The notes beneath the pieces were generated by a model. The model did no database searches. It had not been told where the DNA came from and worked only from the letters and a program-made list of their open reading frames with translations. The translations under genes were made by a program, and so were the position numbers. Positions 16,971-27,490 of a stretch of DNA of 61,206 nt are shown in pieces; the stretch's first letter is position 1, and every line of letters starts with the position of its first letter. The DNA lies in contig VXUA01000054.1 in NCBI GenBank assembly GCA_009837185.1, positions 1 through 61,206 of the forward strand, given 5' to 3'. This DNA comes from Gammaproteobacteria bacterium. Lineage in GTDB: Bacteria > Pseudomonadota > Gammaproteobacteria > Pseudomonadales > Azotimanducaceae.

Positions 16971-18235
16971 GTTCAATTTACCCGTTGATACGGGGTATGC
17001 GCGACAGCTTGCCACAAGAAGCCGCGCGTCTATCCCGTGTCGAGGCAAAGTTCAAGGAGGTATTTCGAAAGTATTCCTATGAGGAGATACGCATCCCCGT
17101 TCTCGAATCCAAGGAACTGTTTTACCACGGTTTGGGTGAATCTTCTGATGCCGTAGGAAAGGAGATGTACAGTTTCATCGATCGAGATGGTAAAGAACTC
17201 GCTCTCCGACCCGAAGGAACAGCCTCGGTCGTACGCGCCTTAATACAGAACAATCTTTGTTATAACGATAGACCGAGACTATGGTACGAAGGACCTATGT
17301 TTCGTCACGAACGTCCACAAGCGGGACGATACCGTCAGTTTCAGCAATTAGGTGTTGAGGCGTTTGGGTTTGCTGAGCCTACGATTGATGTGGAAATCAT
17401 TCAAATGGGCAATGAAGTGTTTCGTCAGCTGGAGCTAAGTGCTTTGGTAACTTTGAAGATCAATAGCATCGGTTCAGCCGAAGCCCGTGCACAATACCGA
17501 GAACGACTTATTGAAGCACTCACACCGCTTTCCGAGGAACTAGACGAGGATAGCCGCAAGCGCTTGCAAACCAACCCACTTCGCATTCTCGATTCAAAGA
17601 TTCCAAAAACGAAGGAACTACTGAAAGATGCACCAAAGCTACGAGATTCACTTAGTGATAACGCTAAAGAAAGGTTTGACGATGTGCTCGAACTTTTAGC
17701 TTCAGCAGGTGTCGAATACACCGTTGATCCTCACTTGGTGCGGGGATTCGATTACTATTCAGATACGGTGTTTGAATGGGTCACCGATCACCTAGGGGCT
17801 CAAGATGCCGTATGTGCTGGTGGTCGATACGACGGATTGGTCGAACTATTAGGAGGGAGCCCAACTCCAGGCGTGGGTTTTGCTGCGGGAATTGACAGGA
17901 TTGCAAAATTGTGCGAACAACAACAAGAACCTAGGTACGGTGCGGCTGATGTCTATCTTGTTCCTATGGAGGAGGTGCATCGAGAATTTGTCAATTCTGT
18001 TGCACAACATTTAAGGTGCCATACGGACTTGCGGATCAGGGAGCACATCGGTGCCGGAAATATGAGAAACAAAATGCGCTGGGCGGACAAATCCAACGCG
18101 ATCTGGGCACTTATTGTTGGTGATACTGAACTTCAGCAACGTTCGGTTACTGTGAAGTGGCTACGATCTGAAAGATCCCAAGTTTCGACATCTGTGGAAA
18201 ATTTACTAACAATCTTACAAGAGAATTTGGAGTAA
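16967..18235 (+). CDS. hisS: Histidyl-tRNA synthetase
   Basis: 422 residues, GTG start overlapping the rodZ stop. Class II synthetase: motif 1 region IRGMRDSLPQEAARL; motif 2 with the histidine A box RPEGTASVVRA and PMFRHERPQAGRYRQF; histidine-specific GVEYTVDPHLVRGFDYYSDTVFEW; motif 3 with GVGFAAGIDR. The C-terminal anticodon-binding domain is about residues 325-420. Cytoplasmic, essential. Followed by yfgM with 6 bp between, consistent with a long rodZ-hisS-yfgM-bamB-der operon. Confidence 0.97.
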   Translation: MSSIYPLIRGMRDSLPQEAARLSRVEAKFKEVFRKYSYEEIRIPVLESKELFYHGLGESSDAVGKEMYSFIDRDGKELALRPEGTASVVRALIQNNLCYNDRPRLWYEGPMFRHERPQAGRYRQFQQLGVEAFGFAEPTIDVEIIQMGNEVFRQLELSALVTLKINSIGSAEARAQYRERLIEALTPLSEELDEDSRKRLQTNPLRILDSKIPKTKELLKDAPKLRDSLSDNAKERFDDVLELLASAGVEYTVDPHLVRGFDYYSDTVFEWVTDHLGAQDAVCAGGRYDGLVELLGGSPTPGVGFAAGIDRIAKLCEQQQEPRYGAADVYLVPMEEVHREFVNSVAQHLRCHTDLRIREHIGAGNMRNKMRWADKSNAIWALIVGDTELQQRSVTVKWLRSERSQVSTSVENLLTILQENLE

Positions 18236-18241
18236 AACACT

Positions 18242-18895
18242 TTGGCTGACTATCTATCCGAGGAAGAACAAGCGGCAAGACTACAGAAGTTGTGGCGTGA
18301 TTACGGGCTCATCTTAGTACTTGCACTGGCCGTTGGAATTAGTGCGGTTGTGGGGTGGAATTACTACCAGAAGTCTCAAGCACAAGCAAAAGAGGATGCC
18401 GCTTATAAGTACCAAGAGTTTCTTCTGCAACGTACGTTTGAAGGAGACTTAGATGCTTTTCTCGAAGAAATGGGTAAGACACGTGCGGGTGCAAGATATA
18501 TCCCCTTAGCATTACTATATCGAGCAAAAGACGCAGTAGATGCCGAAGAGTACGAGACCGCTCTGCAGTTTTTGGAAGAGTCGCTCGAGAGGTCAACAGA
18601 CAAAATTCTTGATGATATGATCTTGGTACGAATCGCACGTATCCAGATGCAACTGCAACAAGACGACAAAGCTTTGAACACGCTAGCAAAAGTGGGTGAG
18701 GACTACAAGTTCTTAGTGCTGGAATTGACCGGCGACATCCACCGAGATGGGGGTAACTATGCTGAAGCTACAAATGCCTATGAGCAAGCGATGGAATTAA
18801 CAACTTCTGGAATCGATCGTGAGCGGTTAGAACTAAAAATAGCACTCATGCCTAGTCAAGAACCTACCTCTGACGAAACCAATACGTCGTCGTAA
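18242..18895 (+). CDS. yfgM: SecYEG-associated TPR protein YfgM
   Basis: 217 residues with a TTG start. A short cytoplasmic N-terminus (MADYLSEEEQAARLQKLWRDYG), one membrane helix (about 22-42) and a periplasmic tetratricopeptide-type helical domain are the YfgM layout. Known role: ancillary subunit of the Sec translocon that hands exported proteins to periplasmic chaperones. Position between hisS and bamB is the conserved one. The C-terminal end (SQEPTSDETNTSS) is low-complexity. Confidence 0.9.
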   Translation: MADYLSEEEQAARLQKLWRDYGLILVLALAVGISAVVGWNYYQKSQAQAKEDAAYKYQEFLLQRTFEGDLDAFLEEMGKTRAGARYIPLALLYRAKDAVDAEEYETALQFLEESLERSTDKILDDMILVRIARIQMQLQQDDKALNTLAKVGEDYKFLVLELTGDIHRDGGNYAEATNAYEQAMELTTSGIDRERLELKIALMPSQEPTSDETNTSS

Positions 18896-18917
18896 CGTTA
18901 AACTGGATGAAACAAAA

Positions 18918-20138
18918 ATGATCAGACTCAATCGACTCTTTTGCTTTCTCATACTACTTTCCCTTGTTGGTGGTTGTAGTTTTCTTCGCGGTAATCGAGG
19001 TGACAAAGCACCAGACCCCGGCGATGCTGCACCGCTTGTTGAGTTCACACCCGAGATAAAAGTGGAACGGATATGGTCGAAGACCATTGGTAAAGGCCTA
19101 GGACGAAAATACGTCGAGATAACACCTGCGATTTTGGCTGATCAAATTTTTGTTGGTGATGCCTATGGATTAGTACTTGCGTTAGACCGTTTGACCGGCG
19201 ACGTGATTTGGCGGACACACATTGGGAACCCGGACCGTCGCAATCGACTCAACATCTCTAGTCGAAGTGATCCTTCCTTTGTGTCTGGAGGAATCGGTGT
19301 TGGAGCTGGTAAAGTTTTTGTCGGTACAGTACATGGAGAACTCATTGCGTTGGACGTCAGCGATGGGTCAGAAATTTGGCGCGAGACCTTGAGTAGCGAA
19401 ATCCTAGCACCTGCAGCCGCATCGTCTGACGTAGTTGTCGTGCAAACAGCAGACGGTACGATGCACGCGCTAGAGACTGATTCGGGCGAGTCGCGTTGGA
19501 CTTTTAACACCCAAGACCCCCCGCTCTCACTTAGAGGAACAGCAACTCCTGTACTCAGTGACGGTCTTGCGTATGCAGGATTCGCAAACGGACTGCTCGC
19601 CGCGGTCGACCTCGACAGTGGATTTCCAAGCTGGGAAGAGCGCTTAACAATCCCAGATGGAACTTCCGAGTTAAAAAGAATTAATGATGTGGACGGTCGT
19701 CCGTTAGTACTTGGTCAAGTGATATTTGCCGCGAATCATCAGGGGATTATGCAAGCCCGTCGTCGTAGCGATGGATTCATGCTATGGGAAGTAGATGCCC
19801 CATCTTTTCACGCACTGGCCGAAGGTTTAGATTTAGTTTTTGTGGTTACCGATGATGACGTTATTGTCGCAGCACAACAAGAGAGTGGTAACGAATCGTG
19901 GACGCAAGAAGCATTTCAAAACCGTGCTCTCACCGATCCCTTGGCGTTTCACAATTACATCGTAGTTGGCGACGATGAGGGATACCTACATGTTATCGCA
20001 CAGAGTGATGGTCGGCACTTGGGTCGACATAAGCTGAGATCTCCGATCCGATCGCCTATGGTAGAAGAAGACGGAGTTTTCTACGCGCTCAGTAATAAAG
20101 GACAATTGGAAGCACTAAGGATTTCTCGCATTGAATGA
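18918..20138 (+). CDS. bamB: Outer membrane assembly lipoprotein BamB
   Basis: 406 residues. Lipoprotein signal with lipobox at LVGGC (Cys20), then an eight-bladed beta-propeller of PQQ-like repeats visible as repeated ALDxxxGxxxW segments (ALDRLTGDVIWRT, ALDVSDGSEIWRE, ALETDSGESRWTF, AVDLDSGFPSWEE). BamB is the scaffold lipoprotein of the BAM complex that inserts beta-barrel proteins into the outer membrane. The stop overlaps the der start (ATGA). Length is close to E. coli BamB (392). Confidence 0.96.
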   Translation: MIRLNRLFCFLILLSLVGGCSFLRGNRGDKAPDPGDAAPLVEFTPEIKVERIWSKTIGKGLGRKYVEITPAILADQIFVGDAYGLVLALDRLTGDVIWRTHIGNPDRRNRLNISSRSDPSFVSGGIGVGAGKVFVGTVHGELIALDVSDGSEIWRETLSSEILAPAAASSDVVVVQTADGTMHALETDSGESRWTFNTQDPPLSLRGTATPVLSDGLAYAGFANGLLAAVDLDSGFPSWEERLTIPDGTSELKRINDVDGRPLVLGQVIFAANHQGIMQARRRSDGFMLWEVDAPSFHALAEGLDLVFVVTDDDVIVAAQQESGNESWTQEAFQNRALTDPLAFHNYIVVGDDEGYLHVIAQSDGRHLGRHKLRSPIRSPMVEEDGVFYALSNKGQLEALRISRIE

Positions 20139-21544
20139 CCGCGCCTCGCAGTGGTGTTGTCGCACTAGTCGGGCGACCGAATGTAGGCAAATCCACACTC
20201 TTTAATCGACTTTGTCGCAGCCGCGACGCACTCGTCTTAGATCGACCTGGATTAACCCGAGATCGGCAATACGGCCGCGCTCGCGGAATCACGGATGCCG
20301 ATGTCACTTTAGTCGATACCGGCGGGCTTCATGACAGTCTGACCATATCGGCGGCGATTGACGATCAAGTGATGCTTGCGGTCGACGAAGCCGATCTCGT
20401 CGTTTTTGTGGTAAATGCTCGAGAAAACCTCACCACAGTAGACTTCGAAATTGCGGATGAACTTAGGAAGTCCGACACTAGCGTCCTATTGGCCGTCAAC
20501 AAGATTGACGGCATCTCTGCTGGTAACGAATTTGGAGTAAGTGAGTTTTCAAAACTTGGATTCAATCCCGTGTTCCCAATATCGTCGACCCATGGGCACG
20601 GAGTGTATCAACTGGTTGAGTCGCTTGTGGCACAACTCCCTGTTCAAGACGCCACCCCCTCGGAAACCTCACCTGGTAGTATTTCCGTTGCGGTAATAGG
20701 TCGTCCCAATGTTGGAAAGTCTAGCTTAGTTAACGCCTTAGCCGATGACAATCGGTGTTTGGTATTCGATGAGCCAGGAACTACACGGGATGCTGTGCGT
20801 GTTCGCATTGAAAAGGACGAACGAAATTTTGACTTTGTAGACACGGCTGGTATTCGCCGAAAGGGCAAAACAACTGACGTAGTCGAGAAATTCTCGATAG
20901 TGAAAGCACTCGCTGCGCTCAAGTCGTGTCACACCGCCCTGTTAGTTATAGACGCGTCAGAAGGGTTAGTTGAGCAAGACTTGCACTTGATAGATTACGC
21001 GATCGATGCAGGAACCGCTGTGACGCTTGTCGCAAATAAATGGGACAAGCTTGATTCACCCGCTCGTCTAAAGTGTCAAGACCAAATTCGAAGGAAACTC
21101 CGGTTCGCTGATTGGATTTCGATCAAGTACGTATCGGCGTTAAAGAAAACCGGTATTGTCTCATTGTTTGACTTAGTCCATGTACTTTACGAACGCGGTG
21201 CTTTTGAAATCTCTACACACGAGTTGAATGAGGTTCTCAAACAAATCACAACATCACATCCACCACCGGTGGCACAGCGACGATTGATTCGTCTACGATA
21301 TGCTCACAAAGTAGCGTCCCGACCACCCACAATTCTGATTCACGGCAATCAAACAGACCGGTTGCCTGCGAGCTATGTCAGATACTTGGAAAATGAATTT
21401 CGTCGTCTACTGGGCTTGGACGGGTGGCCCATTGTGGTTAACTTTAAGAAGTCAGTAAATCCTTTTTCTGGTCGAAAAAACGAACTCACGCCGCGGCAAC
21501 AAAAACACCGAGCGAGAATCATTCGTCATCGCAAACGTAAATAG
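20135..21544 (+). CDS. der: Ribosome-assembly GTPase Der (EngA)
   Basis: 469 residues with two tandem GTPase domains: GRPNVGKSTLFNRL and its DTGG switch near the start, and GRPNVGKSSLVNAL with DTAGIRRKGK from about residue 185, plus NKxD motifs in each (AVNKIDG, ANKWDK). A C-terminal KH-like domain (about 355-450) ends in a basic tail (RQQKHRARIIRHRKRK). Der is needed for 50S subunit maturation. It ends the operon; only 20 bp separate it from the convergent M23 peptidase gene. Confidence 0.97.
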   Translation: MTAPRSGVVALVGRPNVGKSTLFNRLCRSRDALVLDRPGLTRDRQYGRARGITDADVTLVDTGGLHDSLTISAAIDDQVMLAVDEADLVVFVVNARENLTTVDFEIADELRKSDTSVLLAVNKIDGISAGNEFGVSEFSKLGFNPVFPISSTHGHGVYQLVESLVAQLPVQDATPSETSPGSISVAVIGRPNVGKSSLVNALADDNRCLVFDEPGTTRDAVRVRIEKDERNFDFVDTAGIRRKGKTTDVVEKFSIVKALAALKSCHTALLVIDASEGLVEQDLHLIDYAIDAGTAVTLVANKWDKLDSPARLKCQDQIRRKLRFADWISIKYVSALKKTGIVSLFDLVHVLYERGAFEISTHELNEVLKQITTSHPPPVAQRRLIRLRYAHKVASRPPTILIHGNQTDRLPASYVRYLENEFRRLLGLDGWPIVVNFKKSVNPFSGRKNELTPRQQKHRARIIRHRKRK

Positions 21545-21564
21545 TCGATGACAAATTTCTGCGC

Positions 21565-22401
21565 TTAATCGCCAGAGCTGTTTTCGAGTCCGTTGACCAC
21601 TTCCATGAACATCTCCGGATCGATCTTGGTCCCCTGCAAACTAATCGTCCAGTGTAAGTGAGGTCCGGTGGAGCGGCCGGTAGAACCAACCGTTCCGATT
21701 ACATCCCCACGTTCAAGTTGGGAATCTTTCTCTACTTCGATTTCGTCAAGATGACACAACACTGATATAAAACCAGAACCGTGGTCGATTACTACAGTTT
21801 TCCCGTTGAAGAACATATCGTGAGTTACCACTACGGTTCCGGGTGCGGGTGTGGAAATTGGCGTCCCGGTTGGAGCGGCGTAATCGACGCCTGTATGGTA
21901 ATTCCGCTGTTCCCCGTTGAAGAACCGTTTGGTACCAAAAACGCCAGTAACCTGACCTTCTACTGGAATAACAATTGGCAGAATGTCCTCGATCGCTGGA
22001 GAACGTCGCGCGTACGCTTCTCGCATCATAGCGGCTTCCTCCTGACGTCTTTTTATGGTTTCTTCGGGTGGCATAACGTAGTCTTGGTTTTCAATCGTAA
22101 TGTGTTGTTCTTCATACTCTTTTGAGTGCACTTCAAAATCAATTGCTTGGAAAGAACCATCTTCAAATGAAACAATCAAATTGTGTTTCTTTGCTTCGGC
22201 TTCATGGGGAATCGCGACGATCGCGTGGCCTCGAACAATGAGCTGATTCTCGTCGTTAAATTCAGCTTCAGTGGCACCTTTGGGCAATTTAATTGCTATC
22301 ACCCCTCCATTGACGCCTATATGTTCCGCTGATACGACCGAGTTCATTAAGAGGCAGGAAAACAAAAACAGAACATATCGAAACAATCGGGTAGAAAACA
22401 T
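21565..22401 (-). CDS. Secreted M23 (LytM-type) peptidase family protein
   Basis: 278 residues. I place the start at ATG 22401, with AGGAG seven bases upstream, rather than the longer TTG frame; this exposes a signal peptide MFSTRLFRYVLFLFSCLLMNSVVSA. An N-terminal beta domain (about 25-130) precedes the zinc peptidase domain: GVFGTKRFFNGEQRNYHTGVDYAAPTGTPI supplies the first His and Asp, and GRSTGPHLHWTISLQ supplies the HxH. These catalytic residues are intact, so it is expected to cleave peptidoglycan cross-bridges in the periplasm. Such a gene next to xseA is common in gammaproteobacteria. Confidence 0.92.
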   Translation of the reverse strand: MFSTRLFRYVLFLFSCLLMNSVVSAEHIGVNGGVIAIKLPKGATEAEFNDENQLIVRGHAIVAIPHEAEAKKHNLIVSFEDGSFQAIDFEVHSKEYEEQHITIENQDYVMPPEETIKRRQEEAAMMREAYARRSPAIEDILPIVIPVEGQVTGVFGTKRFFNGEQRNYHTGVDYAAPTGTPISTPAPGTVVVTHDMFFNGKTVVIDHGSGFISVLCHLDEIEVEKDSQLERGDVIGTVGSTGRSTGPHLHWTISLQGTKIDPEMFMEVVNGLENSSGD

Positions 22402-22541
22402 TAAGGACTCCTGTCGGGTATTTGCTTGATGCAATGTCTATTCCAAATTCTAACTTGAAATGGTAAGAAAATTTGGTTTTCCCGGATCATACAGTTTCGG
22501 CAAAACACGTTCGAAGTTAACTTGAGCTTTTTGGACTGTAC

Positions 22542-24140
22542 TTATTTAATGTCTCGATGCTCTTTCTTGACAACTTGTGTAATTTTGGAACTGACTGTGC
22601 CATCCGATAAGTGTGTCTCGATATTCTCGTTGGGATGTAAGTCGGCGACGCTCTTGGCAATCTCTCCAAAAGCTGTTCCTTCCTTCGGTTTGGAGACTAC
22701 AGCATATCCCCTACTTAGCACGGCTAGAGGACTCACGGCCTCTATGTTCTTCACGATACTTGATAAGTTGTTTTTCGCGGACTGAATGTTCTCTCCTGCA
22801 CGAACTTCCAAGCGAGATCTCGTAACTTCAAGCTGTGTTTGTAAGTGTTTAATGTGCGTATGTGGACGTGCTTGGATCAAAGTTCTCCGGAGATTTTGAA
22901 ACGTAGTGTCGGTCCGTTCGCGTATCTGAGCTTCGAGCTGAAAGAGTCTCTTCAGCGCAAGAGTAAAACGAGCTCTGTTTTCTCTGTTTTGGACACTCAC
23001 AAATTGACTAATTTGCGACTGAGCACCGTTTAGTTTCGTGCGATAGTGTTGTAATCTAACACCGGGTTTCGCTTGATTCAATGCGCGTTGTAGTTGTGCT
23101 AGTCCTGTTTCCTGCTGTGTGATTATTTGATTTTGGGTTCGTACAAAACTTTTTATTCTGTCGTTGAGTCTTTGCCGATTATTAACTAAGTCTCTCTTTG
23201 GATCCCGAACTCTACGTGTGATGTGAGCAACAACAGTCTGGTGTCGAGTCACCATAGCCCGCGTATCTTTCTCAAGTCTCATCGCGTACTCATCGAAACG
23301 AATTCCAAGGTCTTTGGCGTCAGGAGTGACTAGTTCCGCTGCAGTCGACGGAGTAGGTGCTCGTAGATCTGCCACGAAATCCGCGATCGTGAAGTCAACG
23401 TCATGTCCGACGGCGGACACTATCGGGATTTCACTTTCATGGATCGCGGCTGCGACTTCCTCAGAATTGAACGCGGCTAAGTCTTCAAGTGATCCACCAC
23501 CGCGAGTCAAAATAGCGAAATCGGGTCGTTCTGTCAGTTGATTTATCTTTGTTATCGCTCTACAGATTTCGCTTACGGCGAGTTGACCTTGCACAGCGGT
23601 TGGTTGTAGCGAGAGAGCGACCGGTGGATAGCGCCGCCACAAATTGACATATACATCGCGTGTAGCGGCCCCTTTCGGCGAACTCACAATCACTATTCGC
23701 TTCGGGAAGGTCGGTAACGGTTTCTTCAATTCGTCCTCAAACCACCCCATACCCTGGAGTTTTGCTCGAAGTCGCTCCATGGCTAAACGTAGTTCTCCTT
23801 CACCATGTGGTTCCATGTGTTGAATTACCGCTTGGTACTGACCATCGCGTTCATACAACGAAATTTCAGCGCGCACGAGCACCTTTAGACCGTCCTCTGG
23901 TTGAAAGGGGAGTTTTGAAGCACTTCTCGCGAACATCACACAGCGGAGTAGAGCTCTTTCGTCCTTGAGATTGAAGTAGTAGTGTCCAGAAGCTCGATGG
24001 TGGTGCAACCCAGAGATTTCGCCTTCAACGACAACAAGTGGGAAGTTGTTGCTGAGCAACTTCTTGACTTGCGCGTTGAGTTGACTCACGGTCAACACGC
24101 GTTCATTTAAGCCTAGATTCGGTGAAAGATATTCGGACAA
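22542..24140 (-). CDS. xseA: Exodeoxyribonuclease VII large subunit
   Basis: 532 residues with TTG start (STOP-free but no better ATG in frame). The N-terminal OB-fold domain contains VEGEISGLHHHRASGHYYFNLKD; the nuclease domain contains KRIVIVSSPKGAATRDV, TRGGGSLEDLAAFNSEEVA and SAVGHDVDFTIADFVADLRAPTPSTAAE; a long coiled coil spans about 290-465; the C-terminal SPLAVLSRGYAVV closes it. With the small subunit XseB it degrades single-stranded DNA. It is longer than E. coli XseA (456) because the coiled-coil region is extended. Divergent from guaB across a 192-bp intergenic region. Confidence 0.95.
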   Translation of the reverse strand: MSEYLSPNLGLNERVLTVSQLNAQVKKLLSNNFPLVVVEGEISGLHHHRASGHYYFNLKDERALLRCVMFARSASKLPFQPEDGLKVLVRAEISLYERDGQYQAVIQHMEPHGEGELRLAMERLRAKLQGMGWFEDELKKPLPTFPKRIVIVSSPKGAATRDVYVNLWRRYPPVALSLQPTAVQGQLAVSEICRAITKINQLTERPDFAILTRGGGSLEDLAAFNSEEVAAAIHESEIPIVSAVGHDVDFTIADFVADLRAPTPSTAAELVTPDAKDLGIRFDEYAMRLEKDTRAMVTRHQTVVAHITRRVRDPKRDLVNNRQRLNDRIKSFVRTQNQIITQQETGLAQLQRALNQAKPGVRLQHYRTKLNGAQSQISQFVSVQNRENRARFTLALKRLFQLEAQIRERTDTTFQNLRRTLIQARPHTHIKHLQTQLEVTRSRLEVRAGENIQSAKNNLSSIVKNIEAVSPLAVLSRGYAVVSKPKEGTAFGEIAKSVADLHPNENIETHLSDGTVSSKITQVVKKEHRDIK

Positions 24141-24332
24141 GGTTGAGGATTCTACAACTGATGACCAGGGACTGAAGTGCGTTTTTCTGCAAACAAATTC
24201 TAAGCTCTTCCGGTTGTGAGTTTTTTCCGTTGCTTCTAGTCAGACAATAAAGAGTAAAGCGTTTGGGCAGACACAATCTTTATAGGGCGTGCGGTGCTCT
24301 GTATAAAATTCTTTCTTTGCAAGGAGCTAAGA

Positions 24333-25805
24333 TTGGTCACCGTCACTGGAGAAGCCTACACCTTCGACGATGTGCTGCTTCGTCCTGCGTACTCCGAAGT
24401 ACTACCAACCGAAACATCCACCCACACCCAGCTCACTCGCGAAATTAGGTTGAACATTCCCCTGATTTCGTCTGCGATGGATACAGTCACCGAGTTTCGC
24501 CTGGGCATCGCGCTTGCTCAAGAAGGTGGCATTGGCATAGTTCACAAGAACATGTCAATTGAAGCTCAAGCCCAACACGTTCGACAGATCAAAAAGTTCG
24601 AAGCCGGAATTATTCGGAATCCGATATCGATCAGTCCAAATGCGACGATTCAAGAGCTTTTATCTCTCACGAAAGTTCACAACATATCCGGTGTACCGGT
24701 CGTCAGTGAGAACGATCTTGTCGGCATTGTGACCCACCGAGATATTCGTTTTCAAGAAAACTTGGAAGCGCTTGTTTCGGAAGTCATGACCCCAAGATCT
24801 CGATTGATTACAGCATCTGAATCGGCTTCGTTTCCTGAGATTACACAGCTCTTACACGAACACCGAATTGAAAAGATTCTCTTAATTGATGATGAATTTA
24901 GACTAACCGGTATGGTCACCGTGAAAGACATTGAAAAAGCCAAGACCTATCCGAATGCCTGTAAAGACGGACACGGTCGATTGCGTGCAGGTGCTTCAGT
25001 GGGTACCGGTGCGGGTACGGATGAGAGGGTCGCTGCTCTCGTGGAGGCTGAAGTTGATGTGCTTGTCGTTGACACCGCGCATGGGCACTCTCGTGGCGTG
25101 CTCGATCGCATTCGCTGGATTAAACAGTCTTTTCCCCAGCTACAAGTGATAGGCGGTAACGTCGCAACTGCAGAAGGCGCGCAAGAAATTATCAATGCTG
25201 GTGCTGATGCAGTTAAAGTAGGTATTGGACCTGGGAGCATTTGTACTACGAGAATAGTGAGTGGAGTTGGTGTCCCACAAGTTTCTGCTATCAGTGAAGT
25301 TTCCGGTGTCGCTACGAACGAAGAAGTGCCCGTAATAGCGGATGGCGGCATACGCTATTCCGGAGATATCGCAAAAGCAATCGCGGCAGGAGCTTCGGGA
25401 GTTATGATTGGTTCGTTATTTGCAGGAACGGACGAGAGTCCTGGCGACGTGGAGTTGTTCCAAGGACGCACCTACAAAAACTATCGTGGTATGGGTTCTG
25501 TAGGTGCGATGCAGGATCGTCATGGGTCACGAGACCGATACTTTCAAGACGATACCAAAGAAGTTGGAAAGTTAGTACCTGAGGGTGTGGAAGGCCGCGT
25601 TCCTTATCGGGGACCGATCGGACCAATCATCGGTCAACTTATCGGAGGTTTACGCTCCGCGATGGGCTACACAGGATGTCGGACCATAGATGAAATGCAA
25701 CAAAAAGTGTCCTTCACAAAAGTGACTCAGGCATCGATGGTTGAAGGTCATGTCCACGATGTCACCATCACTAAAGAGTCACCGAACTATCCAGGTACAT
25801 ATTGA
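24333..25805 (+). CDS. guaB: IMP dehydrogenase
   Basis: 490 residues from TTG 24333, which has an AAGGAG site six bases upstream and gives [20 protein letters not shown], matching known N-termini. The GTG at 24294 would add 13 residues unlike the family. The barrel domain is interrupted by a CBS pair (about 92-205). The catalytic Cys loop is in [18 protein letters not shown] and the flap follows at [11 protein letters not shown]. It converts IMP to XMP, the committed step of GMP synthesis. The stop overlaps the guaA start by 4 bp. A plausible promoter is in the AT-rich stretch before 24320. Confidence 0.96.
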   Translation: MVTVTGEAYTFDDVLLRPAYSEVLPTETSTHTQLTREIRLNIPLISSAMDTVTEFRLGIALAQEGGIGIVHKNMSIEAQAQHVRQIKKFEAGIIRNPISISPNATIQELLSLTKVHNISGVPVVSENDLVGIVTHRDIRFQENLEALVSEVMTPRSRLITASESASFPEITQLLHEHRIEKILLIDDEFRLTGMVTVKDIEKAKTYPNACKDGHGRLRAGASVGTGAGTDERVAALVEAEVDVLVVDTAHGHSRGVLDRIRWIKQSFPQLQVIGGNVATAEGAQEIINAGADAVKVGIGPGSICTTRIVSGVGVPQVSAISEVSGVATNEEVPVIADGGIRYSGDIAKAIAAGASGVMIGSLFAGTDESPGDVELFQGRTYKNYRGMGSVGAMQDRHGSRDRYFQDDTKEVGKLVPEGVEGRVPYRGPIGPIIGQLIGGLRSAMGYTGCRTIDEMQQKVSFTKVTQASMVEGHVHDVTITKESPNYPGTY

Positions 25806-27403
25806 GCACCGAGCCAGCTCGATGGGATAGTGGCATCGAAGTTTCTCATCGACACCACGACGTTATTCTCGTCGTCGATTTCGGATCTCAATACACACAA
25901 TTAATCGCGCGTCGACTCCGGGAACAAAACATATACTGTGAGATTGCTCCATTTGATGCAGACCTGAGTCGTCTGCTTCTCGATCAGCACCCACCCAAAG
26001 GTATAGTTCTATCTGGAGGACCAGAGTCAGTAACCACAGATGATGCACCGACAGTAAGTACTTCGCTTCTTGGATCAAACATTCCTATCCTCGGTATTTG
26101 CTATGGCATGCAAGCGGTTGTGTCTCAGCTGGGCGGCAAAACACAGTATTCTTCAAAACGCGAGTTTGGTCATGCCGCGCTGACATTACTAAATGACAAT
26201 CCGTTATTGAATGGATTTGGTGGATCGGCGCAGGTTTGGATGAGTCACGGTGATCAGGTCAACGAATTACCTTCAGAAATCTCTGTTTCTGCAAAAACTG
26301 AAACTTGTCCGATTGCCGCGTGCATGTCCACGGACAAAAAGTTCTTCGGTCTACAGTTTCATCCTGAAGTCACTCACACAGAACACGGTGCGGAGATTCT
26401 TCGGCGCTTCTCCATCGACGTTTGTGGATGCAATCCTACTTGGACACCACGACACATTGTTCCAGAAAAAGTCTCGCAAATTCGTTCCACAATAGGTAGT
26501 GAGCGAGTCTTATTAGCATTGTCAGGTGGAGTTGACTCTTGCGTGACCGCGGCACTACTCAACCAGGCTATAGGCGCTCAATTGGAGTGTGTGTTCGTAG
26601 ACACTGGGTTGTTACGAAAAAATGAAGTAAACGAAGTATTGAATCAGTTCTCGGAATCGGGAGCATTGAGTTTGAATCTCACAGTGGTTGACGCAAAAGA
26701 ACGTTTCTTTCGAGAACTGGAAGGCGTTGCAGACCCGGAAGAAAAACGGAAACTAATCGGTAAATTGTTCATTGACGTGTTTGAAACTGAAGCGAAAAAA
26801 CACCAAGGTGTTCGATGGCTTGCTCAAGGCACGATTTATCCCGATGTCATTGAATCTGCTGCATCTAAATTCGGTAAAGCACACGTCATAAAAAGCCACC
26901 ACAACGTCGGCGGATTACCTGACCGGTTACAGTTGAAGATTCTGGAACCCTTGCGTGAACTGTTCAAAGATGAAGTTCGGGCACTCGGAGTAGAACTTGG
27001 CTTACCGCATTCGATCATCGGTCGTCATCCGTTTCCTGGTCCTGGCCTCGCCGTACGTATTCCCGGTAAATTTCGATGCGAGTTTATTCCTACTTTACAA
27101 GAAGCAGACGCGATATTCTTGGAGGAATTGAAGCAGAGTGGTTGGTACGATCAGGTAGCACAAGCTTTTGCTGTCTTTCTCTCGGTGAGGTCAGTAGGTG
27201 TCGGTGGGGACCAGAGAGTGTATGACTATGTGGTGGCACTGAGGGCAGTTACTACAGTGGACTTTATGACTGCAGAGTGGGCTCGCCTACCTTATGATTT
27301 GATCAGTAAGATTTCCAATCGTATCGTCAACGAAGTCCAAGGGATTTCACGAGTGGTTTACGATGTGAGCAGCAAACCTCCCGCGACAATTGAGTGGGAA
27401 TGA
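25802..27403 (+). CDS. guaA: GMP synthase (glutamine-hydrolysing)
   Basis: 533 residues, TTG start overlapping the guaB stop (TTGA). Class I glutamine amidotransferase domain with [11 protein letters not shown] (nucleophile Cys) and [16 protein letters not shown]-pyrophosphatase domain with the PP-loop [14 protein letters not shown]-terminal dimerisation domain ending in [14 protein letters not shown]. It converts XMP to GMP in the cytoplasm. The first 17 residues before [18 protein letters not shown] are a short extension compared with E. coli (525 residues). guaBA is an operon. Confidence 0.97.
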   Translation: MSTEPARWDSGIEVSHRHHDVILVVDFGSQYTQLIARRLREQNIYCEIAPFDADLSRLLLDQHPPKGIVLSGGPESVTTDDAPTVSTSLLGSNIPILGICYGMQAVVSQLGGKTQYSSKREFGHAALTLLNDNPLLNGFGGSAQVWMSHGDQVNELPSEISVSAKTETCPIAACMSTDKKFFGLQFHPEVTHTEHGAEILRRFSIDVCGCNPTWTPRHIVPEKVSQIRSTIGSERVLLALSGGVDSCVTAALLNQAIGAQLECVFVDTGLLRKNEVNEVLNQFSESGALSLNLTVVDAKERFFRELEGVADPEEKRKLIGKLFIDVFETEAKKHQGVRWLAQGTIYPDVIESAASKFGKAHVIKSHHNVGGLPDRLQLKILEPLRELFKDEVRALGVELGLPHSIIGRHPFPGPGLAVRIPGKFRCEFIPTLQEADAIFLEELKQSGWYDQVAQAFAVFLSVRSVGVGGDQRVYDYVVALRAVTTVDFMTAEWARLPYDLISKISNRIVNEVQGISRVVYDVSSKPPATIEWE

Positions 27404-27490
27404 GAGTTCTGACTCGTTTAATCTACAATTTTCTAAAATTTCAAGCCGCAGAATATTCCTTACCACAAAAAAGACAATTGGGATCCAAGT

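Noticed and set aside
24294-24332. Longer guaB frame starting at GTG 24294
   Set aside because: No ribosome binding site and the added residues do not match the family; AAGGAG at 24321-24326 points to TTG 24333.
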